From Olavius algarvensis Delta 4 endosymbiont (GTDB lineage: Bacteria > Desulfobacterota > Desulfobacteria > Desulfobacterales > CAJINA01): a stretch of DNA of 64,000 nt. The notes under the pieces were generated by a model, which saw only the letters and a program-made list of their open reading frames with translations, had not been told where the DNA came from and made no database searches. The position numbers and the translations under genes were made by a program. The stretch spans positions 47,048 to 111,047 of the forward strand of contig CAJINA010000282.1 of assembly GCA_905176665.1 (NCBI GenBank), given 5' to 3'. Positions 63,911-64,000 of the stretch are shown here, one piece after another (positions within the stretch are counted from its first letter, which is position 1; the number at the start of each line of letters is the position of its first letter).

Positions 63911-64000
63911 TTAAGATCTTCCCAAACAGTTTGAGATAGACGATAAGCGCCATCCCTGGCCCTAAAAGAAGACCAGGGTATGGCGCGCGGTCGTCCTCTC
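63911..64000. mobile_element. Possible end of an inserted element
   Basis: Sequence from 63911 joins the DUF1304 remnant abruptly and carries an inverted repeat GCGCCATCCCTGG (63947-63959) and CCAGGGTATGGCGC (63973-63986) around a 13-base loop. The type of element cannot be judged, since the window ends at 64000. Confidence 0.35.

Overview
The window reads as chromosomal DNA of a Gram-negative bacterium, most likely a deltaproteobacterium (Desulfobacterota, Desulfobacterales-like). This rests on the complete lipid A, heptose and Lpt gene set, a fabZ-lpxA-lpxI-oxidoreductase-lpxB order, split ATP synthase genes, the DUF4416/YicC/RemA/Gmk block and the divergent DnaA. It is an inference from gene content, not a database result.

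Layout. Bases 1-6918 carry the end of lolD, then bamA, skp, lpxD, fabZ, lpxA and lpxI. A repeat-flanked block (7165-10647) for heptose-nucleotide synthesis (hddA, an SDR, hddC, gmhA) separates lpxI from the oxidoreductase, lpxB and msbA. Bases 14653-18631 hold three polyprenyl-phosphate-sugar enzymes. Bases 18853-35728 carry lptF, lptG, waaA, lpxK, a late acyltransferase, waaF, waaC, a run of glycosyltransferases and modifying enzymes, and the O-antigen ligase. Together these make, flip, glycosylate and export lipopolysaccharide and assemble outer-membrane proteins. Bases 35936-42317 are housekeeping genes (Trm112-like, DUF4416, yicC, remA, gmk, rlmB, comF, hldE2, pgeF, pyrK). Bases 42691-44568 encode the F0 part of ATP synthase (atpZ, atpI, atpB, atpE).

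At about 44.6 kb the coding strand switches. From 44708 to 56090 nearly all genes are on the minus strand: uvrA, and the rpsF-rpsR-DUF2232-rplI-dnaB-hflX-suhB operon. The exception is a divergent dnaA on the plus strand behind an AT-rich gap. Bases 56489-60960 hold a peptide-type binding protein next to a membrane histidine kinase, then a DksA/TraR-like protein.

The right end differs in character. Past a quinone-oxidoreductase-like gene there are three attC-like recombination sites (62198, 62852, 63625) separating small, AT-rich minus-strand genes. This looks like the distal end of an integron-type cassette array. The outermost cassette gene (DUF1304-like) is cut at about 63911 by unrelated sequence.

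Four copies of a short element with terminal inverted repeats (about 142-242 bp, ends starting with TA) lie at 6928, 42315, 42915 and 49435. They look like a MITE family. Two begin exactly on the stop codon of the preceding gene.
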